DNA from: Microbacterium sp. C7(2022)
GTDB lineage: Bacteria; Actinomycetota; Actinomycetes; Actinomycetales; Microbacteriaceae
Direction of reading: 5' to 3'
Length of the DNA: 64,000 nt
Assembly: GCF_028823665.1 (NCBI RefSeq)
Contig: NZ_JAPEHV010000001.1
Coordinates: 248,001-312,000, forward strand
In this document: positions 8,421 through 17,103 of the stretch, piece after piece
Layout of the letters: each line of letters starts with the position of its first letter
How positions within the stretch are numbered: position 1 is the stretch's first letter
Notes under the pieces: model-generated
Database searches by the model: none
What the model was told of the DNA's origin: nothing
Seen by the model: only the letters and a program-made list of their open reading frames with translations
Translations under genes and position numbers: made by a program

Positions 8421-11400
8421 GCGCCGTGGCCTTCCGCAGGGTGAGCCCCTTGGGCGACTCGGCGAAGCCTGCCGCGCGCAGCGCGCGCCCCACGTTCGTC
8501 GTGTACACGAACACACCGTTCACCTGCTCGATCGTGAGGGTGTCGAGTCGGTACTCACGAGCGGCGCGAGAGAGGTCGGCGGCCGCCGCACCGAGCACAT
8601 CGTCGTTGTCGGTGAATGCGAGGGCTGACTTTCCGCCGCGTTCGAGGTACAACACGAGTGCTCCGTCGACGAGCACCACCAGGGCGCCGGCTTTCCGCCC
8701 CGGTCGATGCCCGACGCCATCCAGGCCGGGCCAAGCAAGCGCCGCGCCGTAGGGGTTCGCCGGATCGGTCGCCGCGAGGGTCACCGCGCGTAGCGGTGGT
8801 GTGTCGGGCAGGGTCGCGTACTCGCGCAGTCGGTCGACCGTCGCCGACGCGGCGAACTGGGCTGCGCCGAGTTTCTCGACGACGTACCCGCGCCGGCAGT
8901 GGCCAGCTTCTTCGAACCCGGCGAGCACCCGGTAGGTCTGCGCGAAGCCGCCCGGCACGCCCTCGGACTGCACGGAGCCGCGCGTGACGACGCCGTATCG
9001 ATCCAGCAACAGGCCAGCGCTCGCGGTCGCGCGCACCGTCGGGTCGGTCTCGGGCGGGGGCAACAGCGCCCAGCGCCCCCCGATCGAGGGAGGGCGTGGG
9101 GGGACGGATGCCGCGACCGTACGCGCTGCGGCGCCTCGGTACGTTCTGGCACGCGGCGTCTTGCGCGCCACGCGGTGGGCCTGCGAGCCGCCGCTGGTGA
9201 GCGCGCGGACGGGCGCGAACGTGTCGTTGTTCACGCGGCCAGCCCACGTGAGGCGCCAGAGCGCCTCGATGACGGACTGCTCATTCTCGGCGCCGGTCAT
9301 CCCGCGCAACTGCGCCGCGAAGAAGGCGCCGCCGCCCTCGAGTGCCGCCAGTAGTTGGGAGTCGAGACTTCCGGGAGCGATGTCGTCTTCGGGCGGCGCC
9401 AGCGACGACCCGACGGTGTCGGCCGGATGCAGGGCGATCCACCCGTCGCGCCCCGCGAGGCTGCCGTGCCCCGACCACACCACCTCGCCGGTCGAGGTGA
9501 GTTCGTCGAGCATGCCCGGCGCGTAGTCGCGCACCCGCGAGGGCAGAATCAGTGATTCCCATGCGCTTGCGGGAATGGGGACGCCGGCGAGTTGATCGAC
9601 AACGGCGACGACCCCGTCGATGCCCTCGAGTCTGCCGCCGACGTGCTGCCAGACCGGCAGAAAGCGGGCAAAGGCGTCTTGCGGAACGGGCTCGACGCTG
9701 CCGCGGATCGCCGCGAGCGAGCGCATCCGCAGCCGCCGCAGCACTTCGGTATCGCACCATTCGAGCTCGTCCGAGCGGGCGGTGCTCCCGGCGGGGAGAA
9801 AGTAGCCGCTCGCGACGCGCCCCTGCGATTCCAGCCGCTGCAATGTCAGGCGTGCGACGGCGATGCCGATGCCGAACCGCCCCGCGACAGCGTCCGCCGT
9901 GAAGGGGCCATGCGTTCGCGCGTGGCGCGCGATCAGGTCGCCGAGGGGGTCGGGGAAGGGCTCGAGGAAGGCGTTCGGGATGCCGACGGGCAGCGCTACT
10001 CCGATCGCATCGCGCAAGCGTCCGGCGTCTTCGATGGCCGCCACGCGCGCAACCCCGCCGACCGTCACGGCGATCGCGCGCCGAGCGTCGATCAGGGCGT
10101 CCAGATGGGATGCCGCGACCGTCGGATCGGGGTCGATCATCAGATCGTCGACGGGCATCAGCCGGGCCGTTACTTCGGCCGCGTCGAGCGGCCCCAGCAC
10201 GCGCAACAGGTCGGCCACACCTTCGACGCCCTTGACGCGGCGCTCGGGGTCGAGCCGCTGCGCTTCGCGTTCGAACTGCGCGATCACGTCGGGATCGAGC
10301 AGTTCGCGCATTTCGACTTTGCCGAGCAGTTCGCTCAGCAACGCCGGGTCGACGGCGAGGGCGGCCGCACGGCGTTCGGCCAGCGGCGAGTCGCCCTCGT
10401 ACATGAACGCGCCGACATATCCGAAAAGCAGATCCCTCGCGTAGGGGGACGGTTGCGACGGCGAAGTCTCGGCCAGCCGGATGCGCCGGTCGGCGATCGA
10501 CCGCGTGATGCGCAGCAGCGCGGGCACGTCGTAGACGTCTTGCAGCACTTCGCGCAGCGTCTCGAGGATGATCGGGAAGGTCGGATGCCGCCGCGCAACC
10601 TCGAGCAGTTGTGCGGCACGCTGTCGCTGTTGCCACAGCGGACTGCGCTTGCCCGGGTTCAGGCGCGGCATGAGGAGCGCACGCGCTGCGCACTCGCGGA
10701 ACCGTGAGGCGAAGAGTGCCGAGCCGCCCACTTCTTCGGTGACGATCTGGTCGAGTTCGTCGGCGTCGAAGATGAACAGGTCTGCGCCGGGCGGTTCTGC
10801 CGTGGCATCCGGAATCCTCGCGATGATGCCGTCGTCGCTGGCGACGGCGGATCCTTCGACCCCGAGGCGCTCCCGGATGCGCGCGTTCACGGCCAGTGCC
10901 CACGGGGCGTGGACTTTCATGCCGTACGGGGAATGAAGGATGATGCGCCAGTCGCCGACCTCGTCGCGACCGCGTTCGACGGTGAGTTGGCGGTCGGTCG
11001 GGACGGTGCCGGTGGCCTCGCGCTGTTCGGCGAGATAGGTCAGCAGGTTGCCCCGGGCGTAGTCGTCGAGGCCGGCCTCGCGCAGTCGCTCGTCAGCCTT
11101 CTCGGGTGAAGCTGTCGACACTTCGCGGGCGAACTTTCCGAGGGCTTCGCCGAGCTCTGCCGGACGGCCCAGGCCGTCGCCGTGCCAGAACGGCACTTTG
11201 CCGGGTTGCCCGAAAGCGGGGGTGACGTTCACGCGATCGTGGGTGATCTCGACAATGCGCCAACTCGTCGTGCCGAGGGTGAACACGTCGTTGACGCGCG
11301 ACTCGTAGACCATTTCTTCGTCGAGCTCGCCGACGCGTGCGTTCTGCGATTCGCCGGCGATGAAGACACCGAACAGCCCGCGGTCGGGAATCGTGCCGCC

Positions 11401-13143
11401 GCTCGTGACCGCGATGCGCTGCGAGCCGGGCCGACCGGTGAGCGTCCCGTGATCGCGGTCCCACACCAGGCGCGGCCGCAGCTCGGCGAATTCGTCCGAC
11501 GGGAAGCGGCCGGCGAGCAAGTCGAGCGTCGCTTCGTATGCCGAGCGCGGCAGGGATCGGAACGGCGCGCTGCGCTTGAGGGTCTCGAACCATTCCTCAA
11601 CGTCGAGCGGGGACAGGGCGCAGGCTGCCACGGTCTGCTGGGCGAGGATGTCGAGCGGGTTCTGCGGCACGGCGATCGCCTCGATCTGCCCGGCCAGCAT
11701 GCGTTCGGTGACGATCGCGGTATGCAGAATGTCGGCGCGGTGCTTGGGGAAGAGTGCGGCGCGGCTCACTTCGCCGACCTGGTGCCCGGCGCGTCCGATG
11801 CGTTGCAGGCCGGATGCCGCGCTCGGCGGCGCTTCGACCTGGATCACCAGGTCGACCGCTCCCATATCGATGCCGAGTTCGAGGCTGCTGGTGGCGACAA
11901 CGCATCGTAGTGAACCGGTCTTCAGTTCTTCTTCGACCAGCGCGCGCTGTTCCTTCGACACCGAGCCGTGGTGGGCCTTGGCGAGCACCGGGTCAGCACC
12001 CGCGGTCGCGCCGGCCTGCGCCATCATGGCTGCGGGTGTGTTCGGCTCGGGCAGATCCAGTCCCAGTCGCTCGGAGTAGATCTCGTTGAGCCGCCCGGTG
12101 AGTCGCTCGGCGAGGCGTCGCGAGTTGCAGAAGACGATGGTGGAGCGGTGCTGCAGGATCCGGTCGACGATGGCTTCTTCAACGTGTGGCCAGACGGAGC
12201 CGGTCATCTCGCCCTCGCCGATGCCGGTAGCCTTCTGGCCGTCGGCGAACCAGTCTTCGTCGATGGGCTCGGCCGTGGCATCCGATTCTGCATCTCGGGG
12301 AGGAGTCGGCGCGCTCGTGTACGCGCTCGGCGCCGGGGGCGGGTTGAGCATGTCGTCGATCGGCACGACGACGCGCATGTCGAACGCCTTGGTGGCGCGC
12401 GGGGCGACAATGTCGACGGGCATGGACCCGCCGAGGAAGCGCGCGACTTCGTCGATCGGTCGTACGGTCGCCGAGAGTCCGATGCGCTGCGCGGGCGCGG
12501 CATCGGGTGCGAACGACCGCCGGAGCGTCTCGAGACGCTCGAGGCTGACGGCCAGGTGGGCGCCGCGCTTGGTGGCGGCGACGGCGTGCACTTCGTCGAT
12601 GATCACGGTGTGCACGTCGCGCAGCGTCGCGCCCGCCTGGCTGGTGAGCATCAGGTAGAGCGATTCGGGCGTGGTGATGAGGATGTCGGGAGGGGATGCC
12701 GCCAGGGCACGCCGCTCGTTCGAGGGCGTGTCGCCCGAACGCACCCCGACGGTCACCTCGGGTGCGGGGAGCCCGAGCCGGCGGGCGGACTGCGAGATGC
12801 CGACCAAGGGAGAGCGCAGGTTCCGTTCGACGTCAACGCCCAGGGCTTTGAGTGGAGAGATGTAGAGCACACGCGTGCCGGGTGCGGCATCCGGACTCTT
12901 CTTCTTTCGTCGCCCCGAGGGTGCGGCCGATTCGGGCACCGGCTTCTTCTCACGGAAAACGCGGTCGATCGCCCACAGGAACGCCGACAGGGTCTTGCCT
13001 GATCCGGTCGGGGCGACCACGAGGGCGTTCTTGCCCGCTGAGATCGCGTCCCATGCGCCGATCTGGGCGTTGGTGGGCTCGCTGAAGGCGCCACGGAACC
13101 AGTCCTGCGTGGCAGGGGAGAACTTCGTCAGCACATCGCCCAC
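8413..13143 (-). CDS. lhr: Lhr-type large ATP-dependent helicase
   Basis: 1576 residues, matching full-length bacterial Lhr (about 1500). Walker A is APTGSGKT at residues 44-51, the DEVH box reads IIDEVHAV, motif III is LSATVR, and motif VI is QRIGRAGHQ. The long C-terminal half beyond about residue 850 corresponds to the Lhr-CTD. Lhr is a 3'-5' DNA translocase/helicase linked to DNA repair. It starts with GTG, 21 bp after the ABC-F gene, and its TGA lies within the duplicated nei start, so it is co-transcribed with nei. The pairing of a repair helicase with a base-excision glycosylase is functionally coherent. Confidence 0.93.
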   Translation of the reverse strand: MGDVLTKFSPATQDWFRGAFSEPTNAQIGAWDAISAGKNALVVAPTGSGKTLSAFLWAIDRVFREKKPVPESAAPSGRRKKKSPDAAPGTRVLYISPLKALGVDVERNLRSPLVGISQSARRLGLPAPEVTVGVRSGDTPSNERRALAASPPDILITTPESLYLMLTSQAGATLRDVHTVIIDEVHAVAATKRGAHLAVSLERLETLRRSFAPDAAPAQRIGLSATVRPIDEVARFLGGSMPVDIVAPRATKAFDMRVVVPIDDMLNPPPAPSAYTSAPTPPRDAESDATAEPIDEDWFADGQKATGIGEGEMTGSVWPHVEEAIVDRILQHRSTIVFCNSRRLAERLTGRLNEIYSERLGLDLPEPNTPAAMMAQAGATAGADPVLAKAHHGSVSKEQRALVEEELKTGSLRCVVATSSLELGIDMGAVDLVIQVEAPPSAASGLQRIGRAGHQVGEVSRAALFPKHRADILHTAIVTERMLAGQIEAIAVPQNPLDILAQQTVAACALSPLDVEEWFETLKRSAPFRSLPRSAYEATLDLLAGRFPSDEFAELRPRLVWDRDHGTLTGRPGSQRIAVTSGGTIPDRGLFGVFIAGESQNARVGELDEEMVYESRVNDVFTLGTTSWRIVEITHDRVNVTPAFGQPGKVPFWHGDGLGRPAELGEALGKFAREVSTASPEKADERLREAGLDDYARGNLLTYLAEQREATGTVPTDRQLTVERGRDEVGDWRIILHSPYGMKVHAPWALAVNARIRERLGVEGSAVASDDGIIARIPDATAEPPGADLFIFDADELDQIVTEEVGGSALFASRFRECAARALLMPRLNPGKRSPLWQQRQRAAQLLEVARRHPTFPIILETLREVLQDVYDVPALLRITRSIADRRIRLAETSPSQPSPYARDLLFGYVGAFMYEGDSPLAERRAAALAVDPALLSELLGKVEMRELLDPDVIAQFEREAQRLDPERRVKGVEGVADLLRVLGPLDAAEVTARLMPVDDLMIDPDPTVAASHLDALIDARRAIAVTVGGVARVAAIEDAGRLRDAIGVALPVGIPNAFLEPFPDPLGDLIARHARTHGPFTADAVAGRFGIGIAVARLTLQRLESQGRVASGYFLPAGSTARSDELEWCDTEVLRRLRMRSLAAIRGSVEPVPQDAFARFLPVWQHVGGRLEGIDGVVAVVDQLAGVPIPASAWESLILPSRVRDYAPGMLDELTSTGEVVWSGHGSLAGRDGWIALHPADTVGSSLAPPEDDIAPGSLDSQLLAALEGGGAFFAAQLRGMTGAENEQSVIEALWRLTWAGRVNNDTFAPVRALTSGGSQAHRVARKTPRARTYRGAAARTVAASVPPRPPSIGGRWALLPPPETDPTVRATASAGLLLDRYGVVTRGSVQSEGVPGGFAQTYRVLAGFEEAGHCRRGYVVEKLGAAQFAASATVDRLREYATLPDTPPLRAVTLAATDPANPYGAALAWPGLDGVGHRPGRKAGALVVLVDGALVLYLERGGKSALAFTDNDDVLGAAAADLSRAAREYRLDTLTIEQVNGVFVYTTNVGRALRAAGFAESPKGLTLRKATARA

Positions 13144-13164
13144 CCCCCTATCTTGCTCGCCCCC

Positions 13165-14787
13165 TCAGACATTGAGCCTCGCGCCCTCAGGCGTTGAGCT
13201 GAGTTCGAGGGTGAGGTCGATGCCGAGGCGCTCGAGAAAGCTGTCATCGTGGCTCACGATCAGCACGGCGCCGCGGTAGGCGGTGAGTGCGTCGACGAGT
13301 TGGTCCGTCGTATCGAGGTCGAGGTTGTTCGTCGGCTCGTCGAGGACCAGCAGCTGCGGGGGTGGATCGGTGAGCAGCAAGCGGGCCAGTGCGACACGAA
13401 AGCGTTCGCCCCCCGACAGCGCTGCGACCGGCAGGTCCACCATCGCCCCGCGGATCAGGAACCTCGCCAGCCTGTTACGCACTTCGGCCGTTGTGACATG
13501 AGGCGCCGCGCGCTGCACGTTCTCGAGCACCGAGGCGTTCTCATCGAGCCCATCGACGCGCTGTGGCAAGTAGCCGATGCGATCGGTGTGAGCCTCCGCG
13601 GTAAGTCCGTCGGCGCTCCTGCCGGCACTCACCAGCCGCTCGAGTAGCGTCGTCTTGCCGACACCATTGCTCCCGGTCAGCGCCACCCGCTCAGGGCCTT
13701 GCACGATCCACGACCTCTCCCCGTCGCCGATCGTCGCGATCCGGCGCCCGGGCGCGACGAGCGGATCGGGAAGATCGATGCGGATGTGGTCGTCGTCGCG
13801 GACCCGCCGCTCGGCGGCATCCAACACCTGGCGAGCCGAGGCCTCACGGTCGGCTTTCTCGGTGCGGAGCCTTCCCGCCGACACCTGCGCTGCGCGCTTC
13901 AGGCCGCCCGCCACGATGGGCGGGACGCGCTTCTCGAGTTGCGCCTTGCGCCCCATCGCGGCGCGGCGGGCGATGGTCGTCTCGGCCTCGATGCGGTCGC
14001 GCTTTTCGCGCTTGACCGCCTGCGCCGCCGCGCGTTCTGCGCGGCGGGCGGCGTCTTGCTCGGCGTCCAGGTGGGCGCGCCACTGCGAGTATGGCCCGCC
14101 ATAGACCGACAGTGTTCCGCCGTACAGCTCAGCGGTCTCGTCCATCAGCTCGAGCAGGGCGGTGTCGTGGCTCACGACGACGAGCGCGCCGCGCCAGGTC
14201 TGCACCATATCGGCCAAGCGTCGGCGTGCATCACGGTCGAGGTTGTTGGTGGGTTCGTCCAACAGGGTGAGAGGTGCTCGGCGCAGACGGAGACCGGCAA
14301 TGGCCGTTAACACGGCTTCGCCGCCCGAGATCTCGCCCACCGTGCGGTCGAGCATCGCGGGCTGAAGGCCCGCTTCGGCGAGCGCGGCATGCGCGCGAGC
14401 CTCGACGTCCCAGTCTTCGCCGACGGCATCGAAGTTCCGCGGGTCAGCGTCGCCGCCTTCGATAGCGCGCAGCGCACGTAGCGTGTCGCCGATGCCGAGT
14501 AGGTCTGCGACCGGTCGCGCGACGTCGAGCGTCAGGCGTTGTGGCAGGTACGCGGCATCCGCAGTGCGAGTGATGTGTCCCGAGTCGGGAGCGAGCTCGC
14601 CGGCCATGAGTCGCAGCAACGTGGACTTGCCCGAGCCGTTGCGACCGATCAGGCCGGTGCGGCCACGGGAAAAGGCGCCAGTAATGCCGCTGATGGCGGG
14701 TGAGCCGTCGGGCCACGAGAAGCTGACGCGATCGAGAGTGAGAGCGGGGGTATGCGCCCCGAGTGAAGAGTGCGTGTGTGCGGGCAT
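13165..14787 (-). CDS. ABC-F family ATPase (ribosome-associated, two ABC cassettes)
   Basis: 540 residues with two ABC domains and no membrane segment. Cassette 1 has GRNGSGKST and an unusual signature ISGGE followed by [10 protein letters not shown]. Cassette 2 has [15 protein letters not shown] and [12 protein letters not shown] charged coiled-coil linker rich in Arg/Ala/Glu separates them, as in ABC-F proteins, which act at the ribosomal E site in translation or antibiotic protection. The ATG at 14787 was chosen over an earlier in-frame start because GGAGG lies 7 nt upstream. The 5' leader carries a 9-codon peptide and a hairpin, an arrangement used to induce antibiotic-resistance ABC-F genes. 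Whether this one confers resistance is inference. Confidence 0.88.
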   Translation of the reverse strand: MPAHTHSSLGAHTPALTLDRVSFSWPDGSPAISGITGAFSRGRTGLIGRNGSGKSTLLRLMAGELAPDSGHITRTADAAYLPQRLTLDVARPVADLLGIGDTLRALRAIEGGDADPRNFDAVGEDWDVEARAHAALAEAGLQPAMLDRTVGEISGGEAVLTAIAGLRLRRAPLTLLDEPTNNLDRDARRRLADMVQTWRGALVVVSHDTALLELMDETAELYGGTLSVYGGPYSQWRAHLDAEQDAARRAERAAAQAVKREKRDRIEAETTIARRAAMGRKAQLEKRVPPIVAGGLKRAAQVSAGRLRTEKADREASARQVLDAAERRVRDDDHIRIDLPDPLVAPGRRIATIGDGERSWIVQGPERVALTGSNGVGKTTLLERLVSAGRSADGLTAEAHTDRIGYLPQRVDGLDENASVLENVQRAAPHVTTAEVRNRLARFLIRGAMVDLPVAALSGGERFRVALARLLLTDPPPQLLVLDEPTNNLDLDTTDQLVDALTAYRGAVLIVSHDDSFLERLGIDLTLELSSTPEGARLNV

Positions 14788-14815
14788 GAGTGCCTCCAGG
14801 TCAGACAGGCGCTGA

Positions 14816-14865
14816 CACCGAAGGCTGTGCACCCACCCTCAACCGTGGGGGAGGGGGCGCAGAGC
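14816..14865 (-). promoter_or_regulatory. Leader hairpin upstream of the ABC-F gene
   Basis: On the minus strand GCGCC-CCCTC pairs with GAGGG-(TG)-GGTGC around a roughly 10-nt loop, giving about ten base pairs with a two-base bulge. It lies between the leader peptide stop (14886) and the ABC-F start (14787). This is the position expected of an attenuator or anti-attenuator stem. No U-run follows, so ordinary intrinsic termination is not evident. Confidence 0.45.
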
Positions 14866-14885
14866 AGATCGACGGAACAGCGCGA

Positions 14886-14915
14886 TTACAGCGCGGTCGC
14901 GACGATCAGCTTCAC
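14886..14915 (-). CDS. Candidate leader peptide MKLIVATAL for ABC-F operon attenuation
   Basis: A GTG-started frame of nine codons (MKLIVATAL) ends in TAA about 100 nt before the ABC-F start. GAGGA lies 6 nt upstream of its GTG, better than chance expectation. Short hydrophobic leader peptides ahead of ABC-F genes are known to stall ribosomes in the presence of macrolides, lincosamides or pleuromutilins and expose the downstream gene. Here the peptide, ribosome site and following hairpin are all visible. The regulatory role is inferred. Confidence 0.5.
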   Translation of the reverse strand: MKLIVATAL

Positions 14916-14952
14916 GGGAGTTCCTCACAGAGGGGACAAATGCGTTGACAGG

Positions 14953-15639
14953 CTATCCCTTATCGCTGGGCGTGTCATCCGAGGATCGCAACGCCGCCAC
15001 CTGCTTGTCGATGAAGGTGCGCACGTCCGAGAGTTCTTGCTCCGACACGCTGTGGCTGAGCCCCGGGTACACACGCCCGCTCAGTTCGACAACATCGGGC
15101 AGCCACTGCGTCGTGTGAAGCACGAGCGGTTCGGGGATGACGTCGTCGTGGGTTCCGCGCCCCCAGAACACCGGGGGTCGCCGTTCGGCTAGTTCCGCGT
15201 CCCTCGGCAGCGCGCCAGGTGTGGCGTACCCGCTGAGGTTCACCACGTAGTCGATGCGCTCGGGCGCGAGACGCAGCGTCTGCAGCGACACGGCGCCCCC
15301 TTGAGAAAAGCCGAGAAGACCCACGGACGCCGCACCGGCGGCGTGCTCGTCGAGCCAGGCGAGGACGGCTTCCCCCGCCGCCGTGGTGGCCGCGGCATCC
15401 CGAGAATTGAGTCCTTCGATCGGGTACCACGATCGCCCCGGAGCGGGCCACGGTGGGGTCAGCGGCGCTGCCAGCGAGGCCACCACAAGGTCGGGGGAAA
15501 GATACGCGCGCAACCCGAAGAGGTCGTGTTCGTCTGAGCCATACCCGTGCAACAGCACCAGCAGATCACGATCGGCGAGGGGAAGAGCCCCGTCGGACCA
15601 CAGCACGGCATCGGCATCGAGGATGAGGGGTTCCGGCAT
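14953..15639 (-). CDS. Phospholipase/carboxylesterase, alpha/beta hydrolase
   Basis: 228 residues, the normal size for the EstB/YpfH-type carboxylesterase family. The oxyanion region is LLHGYGSDEHDL (residues 29-40). The nucleophile elbow GFSQGG carries Ser112, the acid is Asp166 in GTHDDVIP, and the base is His196 in GLSHSVS. No signal peptide is present, so it is a cytosolic serine esterase with short-acyl or lysophospholipid-like substrates expected. It ends just before the ABC-F leader region on the same strand, 37 bp upstream of the leader peptide. Read-through into the ABC-F operon is therefore possible. Confidence 0.85.
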   Translation of the reverse strand: MPEPLILDADAVLWSDGALPLADRDLLVLLHGYGSDEHDLFGLRAYLSPDLVVASLAAPLTPPWPAPGRSWYPIEGLNSRDAAATTAAGEAVLAWLDEHAAGAASVGLLGFSQGGAVSLQTLRLAPERIDYVVNLSGYATPGALPRDAELAERRPPVFWGRGTHDDVIPEPLVLHTTQWLPDVVELSGRVYPGLSHSVSEQELSDVRTFIDKQVAALRSSDDTPSDKG

Positions 15640-15687
15640 CCCCTCATCCTGCCATCGGCCGGGGACACAGCCCAGGCCCGAGCGGCG

Positions 15688-16314
15688 TCAGATCTTGATG
15701 GGGAACGTCAGCAGGATCGCGATACCCACGATGTCGACGACAACGGCGAGGCCGAGCAACGTGCGACCGATCCACGTGCGCACATCGCGCTGCGACATGG
15801 CGGTGAGGAACAACACCAGGGCGAACAGCACCGTCAGGAGTGAATAGTTGTCGCCGCGCTGGTTGTTCTCGAGCGCCTCTTCGAACTTGGCGTCGGCCTT
15901 GGCTGCGAGCTCTTCAGACTCGACCTGCCCGGGGGGAACGTACGACTCCAGCGCGAAGGGGCCGTTCTCGGCCATGCCGTCTGCGCGCCACTCATCGAAC
16001 GCGATGGCGAAGTGCGGGGTGAAGCGGTCTTCGATGTACTGCGCCAACTGCTCGCGCTCGTCGGCGACGGCGACCACCCACTGCCCGTAGATCGTGAGGT
16101 CGAATTGCTCAGCGGCGCGCGCCTCGCCGGCGGCATTGGCCGACTGGATGCGTGCGGAGGATGCCTGGCTGAACGCGATCGACATCTCACCGCCCCACTT
16201 CGAGGCTTCGAATCCGCACCACGCGGTGAGGACGGCGGTGATCGACAGGACGAACACGGCGACAACGTCTTGAATGAAACTGATGCGACTCTGCGCCGGT
16301 TCGGACTCGGTCAT
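15688..16314 (-). CDS. Hypothetical membrane protein with large loop
   Basis: 208 residues from the ATG at 16314, chosen because GAGAGAGG lies about 8 nt upstream; longer in-frame starts lack a good site. A membrane segment spans about residues 14-34 (DVVAVFVLSITAVLTAWCGF). A charged, Ala/Glu-rich loop of about 110 residues follows. Two further segments come near the end (YSLLTVLFALVLFLTAM and TLLGLAVVVDIVGIAILL). The architecture resembles uncharacterised bacterial membrane proteins of the DUF4337 kind, but I cannot confirm that. It is transcribed divergently from the Nudix-like gene. Confidence 0.7.
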   Translation of the reverse strand: MTESEPAQSRISFIQDVVAVFVLSITAVLTAWCGFEASKWGGEMSIAFSQASSARIQSANAAGEARAAEQFDLTIYGQWVVAVADEREQLAQYIEDRFTPHFAIAFDEWRADGMAENGPFALESYVPPGQVESEELAAKADAKFEEALENNQRGDNYSLLTVLFALVLFLTAMSQRDVRTWIGRTLLGLAVVVDIVGIAILLTFPIKI

Positions 16315-16420
16315 GGCGGGGCCTCTCTCTACTGAGATGAGAGTACTCATACGCGGGACCGTTTTCGCCCACTCCCGCGCAGACACGGCGACCGGTCAGG
16401 AGAGGGGGTATACAGGAGGC

Positions 16421-17017
16421 ATGTCTGTGCGCACTCCCGACCCCGATCCGTCCGGTGACGAGCCTTTCGGCGACGCGCAGTCCGCGCCCGCCGGAGGAGC
16501 GAACCCCGGGTGGCTGAGCGATGTTGAACTCGCCGAAGCTCGTCGCCGGCTACCGATGCTCTACGTCGAGGGCGTGCCGGTCCGTGTGGACGGCATGGGG
16601 CAGGTGACCGAAGTCGGCATTCTGTTGCGCGCGACGCCCGTCGGCGAGATCAAGCGCACGATTGTGTCGGGGCGGGTGCGCTACGGGGAGACGGTGCGCG
16701 ACGCGCTCTTCCGCCACCTCGAGAACGACCTCGGCCCGATGGCGTTCCCGCTCCTGCCCGCGCAGCCAGTACCCTTCACGGTTGCCGAGTACTTCCCGCT
16801 CCCCGGAGTGAGTGCCTTCCACGACGACCGCCAGCACGCTGTCTCGCTCGCATTCGTCGTGCCCGTCAGCGGGACGTGCGAACCGCGCCAGGACGCGTTG
16901 GAGGTGACCTGGATGACGCCGGCCGAAGCGGCGACCGACGCCCTCGCCGCCGAAATGGAAGGTGGGCGCGGCACGCTCATCCGCACGGCGCTTGCGAGCG
17001 TCGGCGCCTTGCGCTGA
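16421..17017 (+). CDS. NUDIX-hydrolase-like protein (DUF4916-type), degenerate Nudix box
   Basis: 198 residues. The N-terminal 30 are acidic and Pro-rich. A Nudix-like fold follows, with GEIKRTIVSGRVRYGETVRDALFRH. The Nudix box should read GE..REU.EE.GU, but here the catalytic core is RHLENDLG, lacking the metal-binding glutamates, so pyrophosphohydrolase activity is doubtful. Start choice: TATACA lies 6 nt before this ATG, fitting a leaderless transcript. Alternatively AGGAGG at 16413-16418 would suit the in-frame GTG at 16427 better than this ATG. Confidence 0.7.
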   Translation: MSVRTPDPDPSGDEPFGDAQSAPAGGANPGWLSDVELAEARRRLPMLYVEGVPVRVDGMGQVTEVGILLRATPVGEIKRTIVSGRVRYGETVRDALFRHLENDLGPMAFPLLPAQPVPFTVAEYFPLPGVSAFHDDRQHAVSLAFVVPVSGTCEPRQDALEVTWMTPAEAATDALAAEMEGGRGTLIRTALASVGALR

Positions 17018-17038
17018 GCACGTTTCGCGTGCGGCGTT

Positions 17039-17060
17039 CTCCCGGCAATCCGGGAGGTTT
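17039..17060 (+). terminator. Rho-independent terminator after the Nudix-like gene
   Basis: CTCCCGG, loop CAAT, CCGGGAG, then GTTT. The stem is a perfect 7 bp just after the stop at 17017. A smaller GCACG/CGTGC hairpin precedes it. The T-run is short, as is common in high-GC bacteria. Confidence 0.6.
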
Positions 17061-17103
17061 CCGAAGGTAGAGTGCCAGTACCCGACCCGACGGAGATCCC
17101 CCC

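Noticed and set aside
16413..16418. AGGAGG as the ribosome site of the Nudix-like ATG
   Set aside because: It is only 2 nt from that ATG; either the mRNA is leaderless or translation starts at the GTG at 16427.
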